From: Cohnella candidum
GTDB taxonomy: Bacteria; Bacillota; Bacilli; Paenibacillales; Paenibacillaceae
Direction: 5' to 3'
DNA length: 64,000 bases
NCBI RefSeq assembly: GCF_003713065.1
Contig: NZ_CP033433.1
Span: 434,001 to 498,000 of the forward strand
In this document: one piece after another, positions 8,064 through 16,289 of the stretch
How positions within the stretch are numbered: the first letter of the stretch is position 1
How the letters are laid out: every line of letters starts with the position of its first letter
Notes under the pieces: model-generated
The model's database searches: none
What the model was told of the DNA's origin: nothing
The model's input: only the letters and a program-made list of their open reading frames with translations
Program-made: the position numbers and the translations under genes

Positions 8064-8792
8064 ATGTCGGACAAGGTGCTGATCATCGAAGACGAACCCA
8101 CGCTCGCCCGCCTCGTGACGTATAACCTATCCCAGGAAGGTTACGAAACGGAAGTCGTCGGCAACGGGGCGGAAGGGCTGCACCGCGCGATCCATGACAG
8201 CTATGCCGTCATTTTCCTGGATTTGATGCTGCCCGGAATGAATGGCTTCGAGGTTTTGCAGAAGCTCAGGCAGCATGGCGTGAAAACGCCCGTTATCATT
8301 CTTACGGCACGGAACGCCGAAGAGGAAGTCGTGCAAGGTTTGCGGCTGGGGGCCGACGATTACATCACGAAGCCGTTCGGGGTCGCCGAGCTGCTGGCCC
8401 GCACGTCCGCAGTGCTTCGCCGATCCCGCAATGAAGAGGGTAAACCCGTGGTCCCTTCGGGGGGAGAGAAAGTCATCGCCCTCGGCGACCTGCAGATCTT
8501 TCCCGAAAAGTATGAGGTTTTCCTGAACGGGGAGTGGATCTCGCTCCGTCCGAAGGAGTTCGAGGTTCTGCTTTATTTGGCGGAAAGGCCGGGGATCGTC
8601 ATTACGCGCGACGACCTCATGAACGTCGTCTGGGGATTCGATTACGTCGGCGGGCAGCGGACGGTAGACGTCCACGTCAGCTCGCTTCGGAAGAAGCTGG
8701 AGCTGAACCAGCAGTCGGTGCAAATCGAATCGATCCGCGGCGTCGGCTACAAGCTGATCGTCAATCGCAAGGCAAGCGCACCGGGACGCTGA
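8064..8792 (+). CDS. phoP: PhoP: phosphate-regulon response regulator (OmpR family)
   Basis: DNA-binding response regulator of 242 residues. The receiver domain (1-120) has acidic residues Glu9/Asp10, phospho-acceptor Asp53 in VIFLDLMLPGMN, Thr in ILTAR and Lys in DDYITKPFG. An OmpR-type winged helix (about 140-235) includes SLRPKEFEVLLYLAERPG and TVDVHVSSLRKKL. The start is ATG 8064 with GGAGG 8 bp upstream; longer in-frame starts have none. The gene has its own Pho-box promoter. Identity as PhoP rather than WalR or ResD rests on the adjacent phoR-like kinase, the Pho box in front, and the dense set of Pho boxes in the next 28 kb. Confidence 0.9.
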   Translation: MSDKVLIIEDEPTLARLVTYNLSQEGYETEVVGNGAEGLHRAIHDSYAVIFLDLMLPGMNGFEVLQKLRQHGVKTPVIILTARNAEEEVVQGLRLGADDYITKPFGVAELLARTSAVLRRSRNEEGKPVVPSGGEKVIALGDLQIFPEKYEVFLNGEWISLRPKEFEVLLYLAERPGIVITRDDLMNVVWGFDYVGGQRTVDVHVSSLRKKLELNQQSVQIESIRGVGYKLIVNRKASAPGR

Positions 8793-8909
8793 CGTTCCGG
8801 TGTTTTCTTTTGGGTAAAGGAAGGAAACGGGCGGACCCCGTCGAAACAGTAGTGACCGGTATTGCGCAGCGCCGCAGAGGATCGAGCGACGGAATCGGAG
8901 TGGTCAGCC

Positions 8910-9275
8910 ATGCACAAACACCTGCTCAGCCAGCAAGAGATCGAAGAGTTGTTGTACAGCGGCGATCAGGAGCCTTCGCCGGCTCTCTCCGAGGAAAGCG
9001 AAGGCCGCGAAACAAGCTCCGCTCAGGAAGAGATCCGCGGAGAGGACCATAAAGAGATGGCGATCCGCTACTTGCAGCAGACGGTTCAAGAGCTGCTTGG
9101 CGAGGTGGCGGACCTGCGCCGGCGCCTCGAGAAACTGGAGCGCGCGGGCGCGGCGGGTAAGGAAGATTTTGATGCTGGTGCGAGCGCAGAAGCGCCGAAG
9201 GTGGAGAAGGGAGAGCCCGCAGCCATCCCTTCGCGAGCCGAACGCCACCGCGCCCAGCGCGGAAAGTGGTTTTAA
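8910..9275 (+). CDS. Small coiled-coil protein with a FliM-like N-terminal peptide
   Basis: Unrecognised 121-residue soluble protein. The N-terminus reads HLLSQQEIEELLYSGDQE. This resembles the LSQ-x-EIDALL peptide at the N-terminus of FliM and FliY, to which CheY-P (and in Bacillus also CheC-type phosphatases) docks. An acidic linker follows, then an amphipathic helix likely to form a coiled coil (about residues 50-76, EMAIRYLQQTVQELLGEVADLRRRLEKLE). The tail is disordered, rich in Ala, Glu and Pro, with a basic end (RAERHRAQRGKWF). No flagellar C-ring domain is present. It follows phoP by 117 bp without an evident terminator, so co-transcription is possible. Any link to chemotaxis is inference from the peptide alone. 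Confidence 0.65.
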   Translation: MHKHLLSQQEIEELLYSGDQEPSPALSEESEGRETSSAQEEIRGEDHKEMAIRYLQQTVQELLGEVADLRRRLEKLERAGAAGKEDFDAGASAEAPKVEKGEPAAIPSRAERHRAQRGKWF

Positions 9276-9291
9276 GTTGGTGGCGGGGGGA

Positions 9292-9372
9292 GCTTTAGTC
9301 GCAAAATGCTACGATAACCCGCCCAAGCAGCCTCTACGAGCCAAAATAGTCGCAAATTGCGACGATTCACGA
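9292..9372. repeat. Two copies of a TCGCAA-type palindromic element
   Basis: Between the small protein gene and the minus-strand gene lie two related units, TAGTCGCAAAATGCTACGAT (near 9297) and ATAGTCGCAAATTGCGACGAT-like (near 9347). The second contains a perfect 7-bp inverted repeat, GTCGCAA-A-TTGCGAC. They resemble the 3.4-kb elements in layout (short palindrome starting with TAGT, paired in a convergent intergenic gap) but differ in core sequence. Confidence 0.45.
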
Positions 9373-9387
9373 GATCCAGTCCTCTCG

Positions 9388-10044
9388 CTACCACCCGCCG
9401 TAAGGAATTTTCTCTTCAACGACCCGGTATCGTGCAACTCTCTTCGATAAAGGATCAACCGGTGCCACGAGCCCCTTCTCCACCAGCGATTGAAGGTGCC
9501 GTACAACCGTCGTGCGATGCAAACCCAACTCCGCAGAAGCCATCGCCGGCGTCAGCATTCCGGCTGAGCCCGAAGCTAAACGCATTAATGCGGTCTCCAT
9601 TGGCGATAACTTTACCTTCTTATCCGCGTCTGCCCATTTGCCGATCAGCTGTTGAAGGATTTGCTGGCATTGCCGCGGCCTTTCCGCGATATCGTCGTAT
9701 GAGAACCGCAGTACCATCCACCCGTCGATCACCAGATGGTTTTGGCGCATCAATTGAGCTCCAAAATCCCTTCGGCTGATGTCGCGCCAGTGCGGGCCGA
9801 AGCCGTCGATCTCGATGCAGATTTTCAATCCTCTCCCGATATAAGCAAAGTCCAAGAACCGGATCCCGTCGCGGTAATCCCTGATTTCGTACTCTGGGTA
9901 AAGAAACTCAAAGCTGCCCAGCGCGGGCTGCCAAATCTTCGTCGCGAACGTTCTCTCGGCGTGAAAAGCCTGTTCCGTTAGCCTGCGAAGCCTTTCGCCT
10001 TTCGCTGATTTGCGGTGATACTCCATCCAGGCATCATAATCCAT
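9388..10044 (-). CDS. DUF559-type nuclease-fold domain fused to a winged helix
   Basis: A 218-residue protein of the kind often annotated vaguely as a DNA-binding protein in Paenibacillaceae. The middle part (about 60-130) has the restriction-endonuclease-like fold of DUF559/Vsr relatives: LDFAYIGRGLKICIEIDGFGPHW gives the D...ExD core, followed by RRDFGAQLMRQNHLVIDGW and VLRFSYDDI. The C-terminal third (about 145-215) is a winged helix (PAMASAELGLHRTTVVRHLQSLVEKGLV). GGAGG at 10053-10057 sits 8 bases before the internal ATG at 10044, which decides against the ATG five codons upstream. Whether it cuts DNA or acts as a regulator is unknown. Confidence 0.72.
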   Translation of the reverse strand: MDYDAWMEYHRKSAKGERLRRLTEQAFHAERTFATKIWQPALGSFEFLYPEYEIRDYRDGIRFLDFAYIGRGLKICIEIDGFGPHWRDISRRDFGAQLMRQNHLVIDGWMVLRFSYDDIAERPRQCQQILQQLIGKWADADKKVKLSPMETALMRLASGSAGMLTPAMASAELGLHRTTVVRHLQSLVEKGLVAPVDPLSKRVARYRVVEEKIPYGGW

Positions 10045-10088
10045 CGAGATGTCCTCCATCCTTTTCTTAACTTCGAAGCAAACAAAAA

Positions 10089-10125
10089 GCCGCCTATGCC
10101 GGAGGAACCGGAACAGGCGGCGCGT
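10089..10125 (-). terminator. Terminator of the AraC-type gene (minus strand)
   Basis: GCCGCCT (10089-10095) pairs with AGGCGGC (10115-10121). Read on the minus strand the stem is followed by GCTTTTTGTTT, so it ends transcription from the AraC-type gene upstream of it. Confidence 0.8.
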
Positions 10126-10190
10126 GCTTCGCGACCATTTATATAATTGATTACATCATAACTTGCCTGAAACAATCCTTCAAGCCTCTA

Positions 10191-11060
10191 TCAACTCCGC
10201 CCCCAGGCGAGCATTTTGCGTTGGAACTCTTTGGGCGAGAAGCCGTTGAAGCGTTTGAACATTTTGTAGAAATGGGCCATGTTGGCCATCCCGATCTGGT
10301 CGCCCACCTCGCTAACGCTCAGATCGCGGGTGAGGAGCAGCTGCTCGGCGCGTTTGATTTTGCGGAAGTTGACGTACTCCGTGAACGACATGCCCATCAC
10401 TTTCTTGAAAAATTTCACGAAATAATAATAGCTCATGTTGGCGAGCCGGCAGGCTTCCTCCACCGGAATGCGGTCGTCGATCCGCGACTCCACGAAATCG
10501 AGCACGGGTTTGAGCCGGATCCGCTCCACGCGGTCTTGACCGGCGAGCAGGCCGCGCTCGTCGTTGCGGATGAGGATGAGCAGCAGCTTTTTGATCAGCA
10601 TGTTGACGGCGAGCTCGTATCCGATGTCCTTGCGCTGGGCTTCCTCGTGGATCTGGCGGATGCAATCGGCCGCCTCGTCCCTCGCATCGGGATTTTCCCG
10701 GAAAATGTAGTTCATGGCACTGAGCGGCACTTTAGTCTCATTAAAATATTGCAAGTAGGGAATCGTACTTTGGTCAAAGAAGCTCTGCAGATCGAACTGG
10801 AGCACGATATAGTCGAGAGGTTCCCCGTGGCTCCGGTCGCTGTGCAGCTGCAGACTGCCGAGGATCACCACGTCTCCCGCGCCCATCGGGTAAGTCTCGC
10901 CGTCCACGTCGATGTCGAGCCTGCCGCTTTGCACGAGCAGGAGCTCGCATTCCGGATGGTAATGCCAGTTATACGTCATCTTGTCGTTTCGAATGGACTG
11001 CCATATTCTCAGCGAAAGCAACGGATTTTCGTATTCGATTTCTTCCTTGACGGGCTGCAA
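10191..11060 (-). CDS. AraC-family regulator with cupin sensor domain
   Basis: Transcriptional regulator of 289 residues. The N-terminal cupin half (about 20-100; NWHYHPECELLLVQSG, MGAGDVVILGSLQLHSD) probably binds a sugar. The C-terminal AraC double helix-turn-helix (about 190-285) has VEEACRLANMSYYYFVKFFKKVMGMSF and then the second helix-turn-helix ending in FNGFSPKEFQR. It is transcribed divergently from the sugar oxidoreductase cluster, with a 126-bp shared intergenic region that contains a weak dyad at 11149-11167. The simplest reading is local control of that cluster. The ligand is unknown. Confidence 0.85.
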   Translation of the reverse strand: MQPVKEEIEYENPLLSLRIWQSIRNDKMTYNWHYHPECELLLVQSGRLDIDVDGETYPMGAGDVVILGSLQLHSDRSHGEPLDYIVLQFDLQSFFDQSTIPYLQYFNETKVPLSAMNYIFRENPDARDEAADCIRQIHEEAQRKDIGYELAVNMLIKKLLLILIRNDERGLLAGQDRVERIRLKPVLDFVESRIDDRIPVEEACRLANMSYYYFVKFFKKVMGMSFTEYVNFRKIKRAEQLLLTRDLSVSEVGDQIGMANMAHFYKMFKRFNGFSPKEFQRKMLAWGRS

Positions 11061-11186
11061 CCGACCGACCTCCCGAATAGCAAAAAAGCATAGAAGACTC
11101 CCATTTGAGCGGATGTGATTTCATTCAAACGGTGATACACTTAATTGTAGTAATCAAGCAGTTTATTCGCAAGGAGGACAAGTATT

Positions 11187-12257
11187 TTGTCGACCGTAAA
11201 CATTGGAATGATCGGCTGCGGCGGAATCGCCATGGGGAAACATCTCCCGTCGCTTGCCAAAATCCCGGAAGCCCGCATCGTCGCGTTCTTTGACGTAGCC
11301 TACGACCGTGCGAACGAGGCGAAAGCCAAATACGGCACGCCGGACGCGAGAATTTACGACAACGTACACGCGCTGCTGAACGATCCGGACGTTCAAGTCG
11401 TCCACGTCTGCACGCCGAACGACACGCACGCCGAAATCTCCATCGCCGCCCTCGAGGCCGGCAAACACGTCCTGTGCGAGAAGCCGATGGCCAAGACGGC
11501 CGCGGACGCCCAGCGCATGCTGGAGACGGCCGAGCGCACCGGCAAAAAGCTCAGCATTGCCTATCAGAACCGTTTCCGCCGCGACTCTCTGTGGATGAAC
11601 GAAGCGGCCCGCGCGGACATGTTCGGAGAAATCTATTTGGCGAAAGCCCATGCGATCCGCCGCCGCGCCGTGCCGACTTGGGGCGTTTTCCTCGACGTGG
11701 AGAAGCAGGGCGGAGGCCCGCTGATCGATATCGGCACGCACGCGCTGGACCTCGCGCTGTGGATGATGAACAACTATGAGCCCCGCACGGTGCTTGGAAC
11801 GACCTACCGCAAGCTTGCCGAACGCGGCAGCTTGGCAAACGAGTGGGGTCCGTGGGATCCGGACAAATTCACCGTGGAAGACTCCGCGTTCGCCATGATC
11901 ACGATGAAGAACGGCGCCACCGTCTGGCTGGAATCCAGCTGGGCGCTGAACACGCTGGAAGTCGACGAAGCGAAGGTTACGCTGCACGGCACCAAAGCCG
12001 GCGCCGACATGAAAGGCGGACTCCGCGTCAACGGCGAAGAGCACGGCCGCTTGTACACGAAGGAAATCCAGCTCGGCTCCGTGTGGGACAACTCGGTTCC
12101 CAACGACTCCCCGGAGAAGGAAGCCCGCGCATGGATCGACGCGATCCTGTTTGACCGCGAACCGGTCGTCACGGCGAAACAAGGCCTGGTCGTGCAGCAG
12201 ATTCTCGAAGCGGTCTATGAATCCGCGCGCAAAGGCGAGGCCGTCAGCTTCACGTAA
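11187..12257 (+). CDS. Gfo/Idh/MocA-family oxidoreductase 1
   Basis: NAD(P)-dependent sugar or polyol dehydrogenase of 356 residues. The Rossmann N-terminus has IGMIGCGGIAMGKH. The family motif HVLCEKPMAKT supplies the catalytic Lys region, and YQNRFRRD and GGGPLIDIGTHALDLALWM belong to the substrate domain. The start is TTG with AAGGAGG 9 bases upstream. It heads a cluster with a TIM-barrel isomerase and a second Gfo/Idh/MocA enzyme. This grouping is typical of pathways that oxidise, epimerise and reduce inositols or unusual glycosides. The exact substrate cannot be assigned. Confidence 0.88.
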   Translation: MSTVNIGMIGCGGIAMGKHLPSLAKIPEARIVAFFDVAYDRANEAKAKYGTPDARIYDNVHALLNDPDVQVVHVCTPNDTHAEISIAALEAGKHVLCEKPMAKTAADAQRMLETAERTGKKLSIAYQNRFRRDSLWMNEAARADMFGEIYLAKAHAIRRRAVPTWGVFLDVEKQGGGPLIDIGTHALDLALWMMNNYEPRTVLGTTYRKLAERGSLANEWGPWDPDKFTVEDSAFAMITMKNGATVWLESSWALNTLEVDEAKVTLHGTKAGADMKGGLRVNGEEHGRLYTKEIQLGSVWDNSVPNDSPEKEARAWIDAILFDREPVVTAKQGLVVQQILEAVYESARKGEAVSFT

Positions 12258-12300
12258 TGAACCTGTATAGTAATTGTCTGCGTTTTCATGTAGAATGATA

Positions 12301-12342
12301 TGAGGATGGGGAATGTACACGCGTACATAATCCATCCTCATT
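12301..12342. other. Long hairpin between oxidoreductase 1 and the isomerase gene
   Basis: ATGAGGATGG (12301-12310) pairs perfectly with CCATCCTCAT (12333-12342). An inner stem TGTAC/GTACA (12315-12319, 12324-12328) is set off by symmetric 4-base internal loops. No long T-run follows. It could attenuate transcription, protect the upstream mRNA, or be a DNA operator; a possible promoter (TTGTCT 12275, TGATAT 12297) lies just before it. Confidence 0.5.
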
Positions 12343-12383
12343 TCGCGAAGAAGATTCGAAAATGAAAGGTCAGGTGGCACAAA

Positions 12384-13346
12384 GTGAAGCTTGGAGTATT
12401 CATCGTTCTATTCGGACAGCAATCGTTCGAACAAGCATTGGACACCGCGAAAGCGGCCGGCTGCCAATCGGTCGAGATCGGCACGGGCGCTTATCCGGGA
12501 ACGGCCCACGTCAATGCGAAGGCCATTCTGGATGACGACGCCGCCATCCGCCGCATCCGCGAGGCCGTCGATTCCCGCGGGCTTACCATCAGCGCGCTCA
12601 GCACGCACGGCAACCCGCTGCATCCGAACAAGGAGCAAGCGCAGGCACATCATGAAGACTTCGTCGCGACCGTTCTCCTGGCGGAGAAACTCGGCGTGGA
12701 TACGGTCATTACATTCTCCGGTTTGCCCGGCGAATCCGAAAACTCCAAGTACCCGTCCTGGGTAACCTGCCCTTGGCCGCCGGATTTCCTGACCGTGCTC
12801 GAATGGCAATGGAACGAAGTCGCCATTCCGTATTGGAAGGAACAGTCGGCCTTCTGCCGCCAGCACGGCGTTAAAGTCGCGATCGAATCCCACCCGGGCT
12901 TCCTCGTTTACAATACCGAGACGGCGCTTCGCCTTCGCCGCGAGGCCGGCGACAACATCGGCGTCAATTTCGACCCTTCCCACCTGTTCTGGCAGGGCAT
13001 GGACCCGATCGAATGCGTCAAGGCCCTCGGAGATTCGATTTACCACGTGCATGCGAAAGACACGAAGATCGATGCCCGCAACACGGCGCTTAACGGCGTT
13101 CTCGATACGAAACACTACGGCGATATCCTGAACCGTTCCTTCGTGTTCCGCACGGTTGGATACGGCCATGACGACGAGTTCTGGAAGAACCTCGTCAGCA
13201 CGCTTCGCCTGGTCGGCTATGACGGCACGATCAGCATCGAACACGAAGACGGCATCATGAGCGTGAACGAAGGGTTCACGAAAGCGGCCGGCTTCCTGAA
13301 CGGCCTCATCCTGAAAGAATCGGCGGGTGAAATGTGGTGGGCGTAA
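12384..13346 (+). CDS. Sugar phosphate isomerase/epimerase (TIM barrel)
   Basis: Xylose-isomerase-like TIM-barrel protein of 320 residues (AP endonuclease 2 superfamily). Typical elements are SVEIGTGAYPG, a metal-binding Glu in KVAIESHPGFLVYN, the NFDPSHLFWQGMD strand with Asp and His, HVHAKDTKID, and the final Glu in TISIEHED. Such enzymes isomerise or epimerise keto-sugars made by partner Gfo/Idh/MocA dehydrogenases. The start is GTG, and the stop overlaps the next gene by 13 bp, so translational coupling is likely. The precise reaction is unknown. Confidence 0.88.
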   Translation: MKLGVFIVLFGQQSFEQALDTAKAAGCQSVEIGTGAYPGTAHVNAKAILDDDAAIRRIREAVDSRGLTISALSTHGNPLHPNKEQAQAHHEDFVATVLLAEKLGVDTVITFSGLPGESENSKYPSWVTCPWPPDFLTVLEWQWNEVAIPYWKEQSAFCRQHGVKVAIESHPGFLVYNTETALRLRREAGDNIGVNFDPSHLFWQGMDPIECVKALGDSIYHVHAKDTKIDARNTALNGVLDTKHYGDILNRSFVFRTVGYGHDDEFWKNLVSTLRLVGYDGTISIEHEDGIMSVNEGFTKAAGFLNGLILKESAGEMWWA

Positions 13347-14503
13347 ACAATCGCAAAATGAACGTCGGCATGGTCGGCTATAAATTCATGGGCAAAGCCC
13401 ACAGCCATGCCTATAAAGACGTCGGCATGTTCTTCGACATGGACGCGGACGTGGTCATGAAGGCCATCTGCGGACGCGATGAGCAAGGCGTCAAAGAAGC
13501 GGCCGACAAATTCGGCTGGGAAGGCTACGAAACGGACTGGCGGAAGCTGGTCGAGCGCGACGATATCGACTTCATCGACATCAACGCGCCGAGCGACGCG
13601 CACAAAGAAATCGCACTGGCTGCCATCGCGAACGGCAAGCACGTGTTCTGCGAAAAGCCGCTCGCGCTCAACCTGGCGGACGGCCGCGAGATGCTGGAGG
13701 CCGCGGAGAAGGCAGGCGTCAAGCACGCGGTCTGCTTCAATTACCGGTTCCTGCCCGCCGTTCAGCTGGCCAAGAAGCTGATCGACGAAGGCAAGCTGGG
13801 CGACATCCACCATTACCGCGCGACCTACCTGCAGGATTGGCTGGTCGATCCGAATGCGCCGCTGGCTTGGCGTTTGAAGAAGGAAGTAGCCGGTTCCGGC
13901 GCACACGGCGACCTGAACGCCCACTGCATCGACCTGGCGCGTTTCCTGATCGGCGAATTCGACCGCGTCATCGGCCATAACCGCACGTTCGTCAAGGAAC
14001 GCCCGATCCCGGCTTCCACTTCGGGACTCAGCGGCACCGGCACGTCCGAGAAGGGCGAGGTCACGGTAGACGACGCAACGGGCTTCCTGGCGGATTTCAA
14101 AAACGGCGCCATGGGATCGTTCATCGCGACCCGTTTCGCCACCGGACGCAAAAACGGCAACACGTTCGAAATCCACGGCAGCAAAGGCACCATCCGCTGG
14201 GATCTGGAACGGTTGAACGAGCTCGAAGTTTACTTCCGCGATGACGAACCGAACGAAGCCGGTTTCCGCCGGATTCTCGTCACCGAAAGCACGCATAAAT
14301 ACGCGGGCAATTGGTGGCCGACGGGCCACATTATCGGCTACGAGCACGGTTTCGTGCACATCGTATACGAATTCGTGCAGCACATCGCGGCCGGTACGCC
14401 GTTCGCTCCGACCTTCCTGGACGGCGTGCGCTGCCAAGAGGTGCTCGAAGCGGTCGATCTTTCGATCGAGCGCGGAACTTGGGTGAACATCAGCGAAGTT
14501 TAA
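13334..14503 (+). CDS. Gfo/Idh/MocA-family oxidoreductase 2
   Basis: A second NAD(P)-dependent dehydrogenase of this superfamily, 389 residues. The N-terminus GMVGYKFMGKAHSHAYKDV is the Rossmann strand-loop-helix of a common subfamily with the GYxFMGxxHS pattern. HVFCEKPLALN carries the catalytic Lys, and GAHGDLNAHCIDLARFL is the substrate-domain signature. It differs clearly from oxidoreductase 1, so the two probably act on successive substrates. GTG 13334 overlaps the isomerase gene; an in-frame ATG at 13358 is possible, but no good ribosome binding site supports it. The operon ends at a strong terminator. Confidence 0.88.
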   Translation: MVGVNNRKMNVGMVGYKFMGKAHSHAYKDVGMFFDMDADVVMKAICGRDEQGVKEAADKFGWEGYETDWRKLVERDDIDFIDINAPSDAHKEIALAAIANGKHVFCEKPLALNLADGREMLEAAEKAGVKHAVCFNYRFLPAVQLAKKLIDEGKLGDIHHYRATYLQDWLVDPNAPLAWRLKKEVAGSGAHGDLNAHCIDLARFLIGEFDRVIGHNRTFVKERPIPASTSGLSGTGTSEKGEVTVDDATGFLADFKNGAMGSFIATRFATGRKNGNTFEIHGSKGTIRWDLERLNELEVYFRDDEPNEAGFRRILVTESTHKYAGNWWPTGHIIGYEHGFVHIVYEFVQHIAAGTPFAPTFLDGVRCQEVLEAVDLSIERGTWVNISEV

Positions 14504-14526
14504 TCGAATATAGCGGAATACCATAC

Positions 14527-14562
14527 AAAGCCGCGAATTGCAAGAACAATTCGCGGCTTTGT
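14527..14562 (+). terminator. Terminator of the sugar-oxidation operon
   Basis: GCCGCGAATTG (14530-14540) and CAATTCGCGGC (14547-14557) form a perfect 11-bp stem with a 6-base loop, flanked by AAA and TTTGT. It can work on either strand. Confidence 0.88.
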
Positions 14563-14642
14563 ATTCTGATCGTACCCTCGCGCCGATCCGCCGATAAAGA
14601 GAGTATAATCAGTGATGCGAAAATCATCTTAGGTGAGACCTC

Positions 14643-16193
14643 ATGTGGATCAGTTTAATCGCGAATTTTACCCTCATTACGGTATTCCTCTTTTTCTATA
14701 ATCAGCTGTGCAAGGGAGACGCGGCCCGCGCCTTGCGCAATGCTGAATCCCCATACCTCATCGGTTCTCTTCACGGCGCGTGCGGGATCCTGCTGATGTT
14801 CTTCAGCGTATCCGTTTCTCCGACGACGATTCTCGACATGCGCCAAATCATGGTCATTTCTTCGGCTTTCTATGGAGGTTTCGTTTCTTCCTTCGTCACG
14901 GCCGCCTTCGTGGCGTTCGGCCGCATCGCCTTCTTCGGAGGGTTCAACGACTCGTCGCTCGCCGCGAGCATTTCGATTTTCGTACTGGCGACGGGCAGCG
15001 GATGGGTCATGCGGTATGCCGGTTCTTATTGGCGAAAGTGGGGGTATTCCCTCCTAATTGGCATGCTGCTTCTAAGCACGACAATGTATATCTTAATAGG
15101 CTCCCGGAGCTTGTCCGTCATGCCCGTCATGCTCGTGACGTTAGGCGCCGGCGGCAGTTTCACCGCGGCATTGGTCGCCTATTTCTCCATGTCCATCCGG
15201 CTGGCGAGCCAGATCCGGGTCAGCGAGAGAAAGTACCGCGAGTTGAATTCGCTGCAAGAATCGATTTTTCAATCGGCATCCGGCATTTCGATCGTGGTCA
15301 CCGACCTGAACGGCTTCATCACGCGCTTCAACCACGGAGCTGAGTTGATGCTGGGCTACGCGGAGAGAGAGATGATCGGCAAAAGATCGATTTCCATTTT
15401 CGATCCTTCCGAGCTGGAATGCCGCAAAAACAAGTATGCCGCCGAATTCGGCGGGGACATCGCTCTTATCGACGTCCTGTTGTATTCTTCGCAATCCGAC
15501 GACTTTCAGGATCGGGAATGGACTTATATCCGCAAAGACGGAAGCCGGTTAACGGTCGTGCTCATGATCTCCCCCGTATTCTTGGACGGAGAGACGATCG
15601 GTTACATGAGCACGGCGACGGACGTCACCGAGCGGAAGCGGGCGGAGGAAACGCTCCGCCAAGCGAACGAAATCCTGCACGAGCTCTCCTTCATGGACGG
15701 ATTAACGGGAATTTCGAACCGGCGGCACTTCGATGAGGTCCTCTCCAAAGAATGGGGAAGGGCGCAGCGGGGCAGCTGCGATTCTCCTCTTTCCCTTCTG
15801 CTGCTCGATATCGATTACTTCAAAAAATACAACGACACTTACGGACATCAGATGGGAGACGAATGCTTGCGGAAGGTGGCGAGTCTGCTGCAAGCCGTGG
15901 TCGGCCGTTCGACGGACCTCGTCGCCCGATACGGCGGCGAAGAGTTCGCGCTGATCTTGCCCGATACGGATTCCGCCGGCGCGCAGAAAGTGGGCGAGAA
16001 GCTCCGGGCCGCGATGGAGCGGGAAGCGATTCCCCATGCCGGATCGAAGGTCAGCGGCGTAGTCACGTTAAGTATCGGTGCGGCAACCTTCCTCCCGAAT
16101 GCGGAAGATACGCCGGAGCAGTTGATCGCCCGCGCCGACGGCGCCCTCTATGAAGCGAAGACGACAGGCCGTAACCGCGTGCTCGCTTCCTGA
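14643..16193 (+). CDS. Membrane diguanylate cyclase (5TM-LYT sensor, PAS, GGDEF)
   Basis: Predicted c-di-GMP synthase of 516 residues. The N-terminal 190 residues form several membrane helices of the 5TM receptor LYT type. A PAS/PAC sensor (about 200-335) includes FNHGAELMLGYAEREMIGK and ends with TDVTERKRAEETLRQA. The GGDEF domain (about 345-515) has DGLTGISNRRHFDE, LLLDIDYFKKYNDTYGH and an intact RYGGEEF signature, so it should be active. No RxxD inhibitory site was clearly seen ahead of the GGEEF. It is a stand-alone gene with AGGTGAG before the ATG. No Pho box precedes it, unlike the two c-di-GMP genes at 34-37 kb. Confidence 0.88.
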   Translation: MWISLIANFTLITVFLFFYNQLCKGDAARALRNAESPYLIGSLHGACGILLMFFSVSVSPTTILDMRQIMVISSAFYGGFVSSFVTAAFVAFGRIAFFGGFNDSSLAASISIFVLATGSGWVMRYAGSYWRKWGYSLLIGMLLLSTTMYILIGSRSLSVMPVMLVTLGAGGSFTAALVAYFSMSIRLASQIRVSERKYRELNSLQESIFQSASGISIVVTDLNGFITRFNHGAELMLGYAEREMIGKRSISIFDPSELECRKNKYAAEFGGDIALIDVLLYSSQSDDFQDREWTYIRKDGSRLTVVLMISPVFLDGETIGYMSTATDVTERKRAEETLRQANEILHELSFMDGLTGISNRRHFDEVLSKEWGRAQRGSCDSPLSLLLLDIDYFKKYNDTYGHQMGDECLRKVASLLQAVVGRSTDLVARYGGEEFALILPDTDSAGAQKVGEKLRAAMEREAIPHAGSKVSGVVTLSIGAATFLPNAEDTPEQLIARADGALYEAKTTGRNRVLAS

Positions 16194-16209
16194 CGAAACC
16201 GGCTCCTCT

Positions 16210-16238
16210 TTTGGTAAATCGCTTTTGTTCGCTATAAT
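16210..16238 (+). promoter_or_regulatory. Promoter for the MarR/AbrB pair
   Basis: TTTGGT (16210-16215), 17 bp, then TATAAT (16233-16238). Transcription would start near 16245. The GTG at 16254 is then almost at the mRNA end, which supports the later TTG at 16290 as the start of the MarR gene. Confidence 0.6.
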
Positions 16239-16289
16239 GGTAAGGGATGAATCGTGAAAAAGGCGCCTTATCGTGAGGAGAGTTTCATT

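Noticed and set aside
10089-10121. Hairpin considered as an attenuator of the DUF559 gene
   Set aside because: Its position and minus-strand T-run fit a plain terminator of the upstream AraC-type gene.
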